Assembly: GCA_002118135.1 (NCBI GenBank)
Contig: BDIU01000118.1
Span: 248,001-312,000, forward strand
DNA length: 64,000 bases
From: Trebouxia sp. TZW2008
Taxonomy: Eukaryota; Chlorophyta; Trebouxiophyceae; Trebouxiales; Trebouxiaceae
Direction of reading: 5' to 3'
This document shows positions 63,893 to 64,000 of the stretch, one piece after another; positions within the stretch are counted from its first letter, which is position 1, and every line of letters starts with the position of its first letter. The notes beneath the pieces are model-generated. The model saw only the letters and a list, made by a program, of their open reading frames with translations, made no database searches and had not been told where the DNA came from. The position numbers and the translations under genes were made by a program.

Positions 63893-64000
63893 GCCAACAG
63901 CCGAAGCTGATCAATAGCTGCCACACAGCGAAATTGCGCAACGACGTGGTTCAAAGCCATATTCCGATAGACATGCGTTGCGTTTGATTCAATGCGTACG

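Overview
This window is nuclear DNA of an intron-rich eukaryote, most likely a green alga (Chlorophyta). Nearly every gene is cut into short exons with GTGAGC/GTAAGC-type donors and CAG acceptors. The gene set is plant-like: AP2 and B3 transcription factors, an EMB8-type hydrolase and an organelle-type HflX. Stop codons are used normally; TAG ends the methionine aminopeptidase 2 gene exactly where the family ends. Species cannot be named from this sequence. All exon edges were read by eye and are approximate unless an exact start or stop codon is given.

Layout from left to right. A two-B3-domain transcription factor (-, about 0.6-5.9 kb). A large unrecognised helical-protein gene (-, about 6.2-14.8 kb). 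A conserved four-helix membrane protein (-, 15.2-19.2 kb). An AFG1/LACE1 mitochondrial ATPase (-, 19.8-23.5 kb). A triple-AP2 transcription factor with an AT-hook (+, 24.8-31.3 kb). A tail-anchored haem oxygenase (-, 32.2-33.5 kb), head to head with an acyl-protein thioesterase (+, 33.8-35.0 kb). RAD51 (+, 35.6-37.2 kb), tail to tail with methionine aminopeptidase 2 (-, 37.9-42.2 kb). An EMB8/ABHD1-3 alpha/beta hydrolase (-, 43.0-46.6 kb). A GT32/OCH1-like glycosyltransferase (-, 47.7-48.9 kb), divergent from an HflX GTPase (+, 49.3-53.1 kb). A GTPBP1-type translational GTPase (-, 53.7-58.9 kb). A DPH7/WDR85 WD40 protein of the diphthamide pathway (-, 60.9-63.9 kb). The genes are housekeeping and regulatory loci and do not form a pathway cluster. 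Translation and protein maturation is a recurrent theme (MetAP2, HflX, GTPBP1, DPH7), but nothing shows this is more than coincidence.

The most unusual signal is structural. At least six genes carry tandem copies of one of their own exons, or of an exon edge, with flanking intron sequence. Some copies are decayed, but others keep reading frame, splice donor and catalytic residue. The clearest is MetAP2, where the exon with the catalytic histidine occurs in three frame-intact copies plus two relics. The unit spacing is about 170-200 bp at several unrelated loci. On a larger scale, the three AP2 domains and the two B3 domains each share intron positions, as expected if the domains themselves arose by tandem duplication. 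A pogo/Tigger-like miniature inverted-repeat element occurs twice in introns. No CRISPR array, prophage, rRNA or tRNA gene was recognised.
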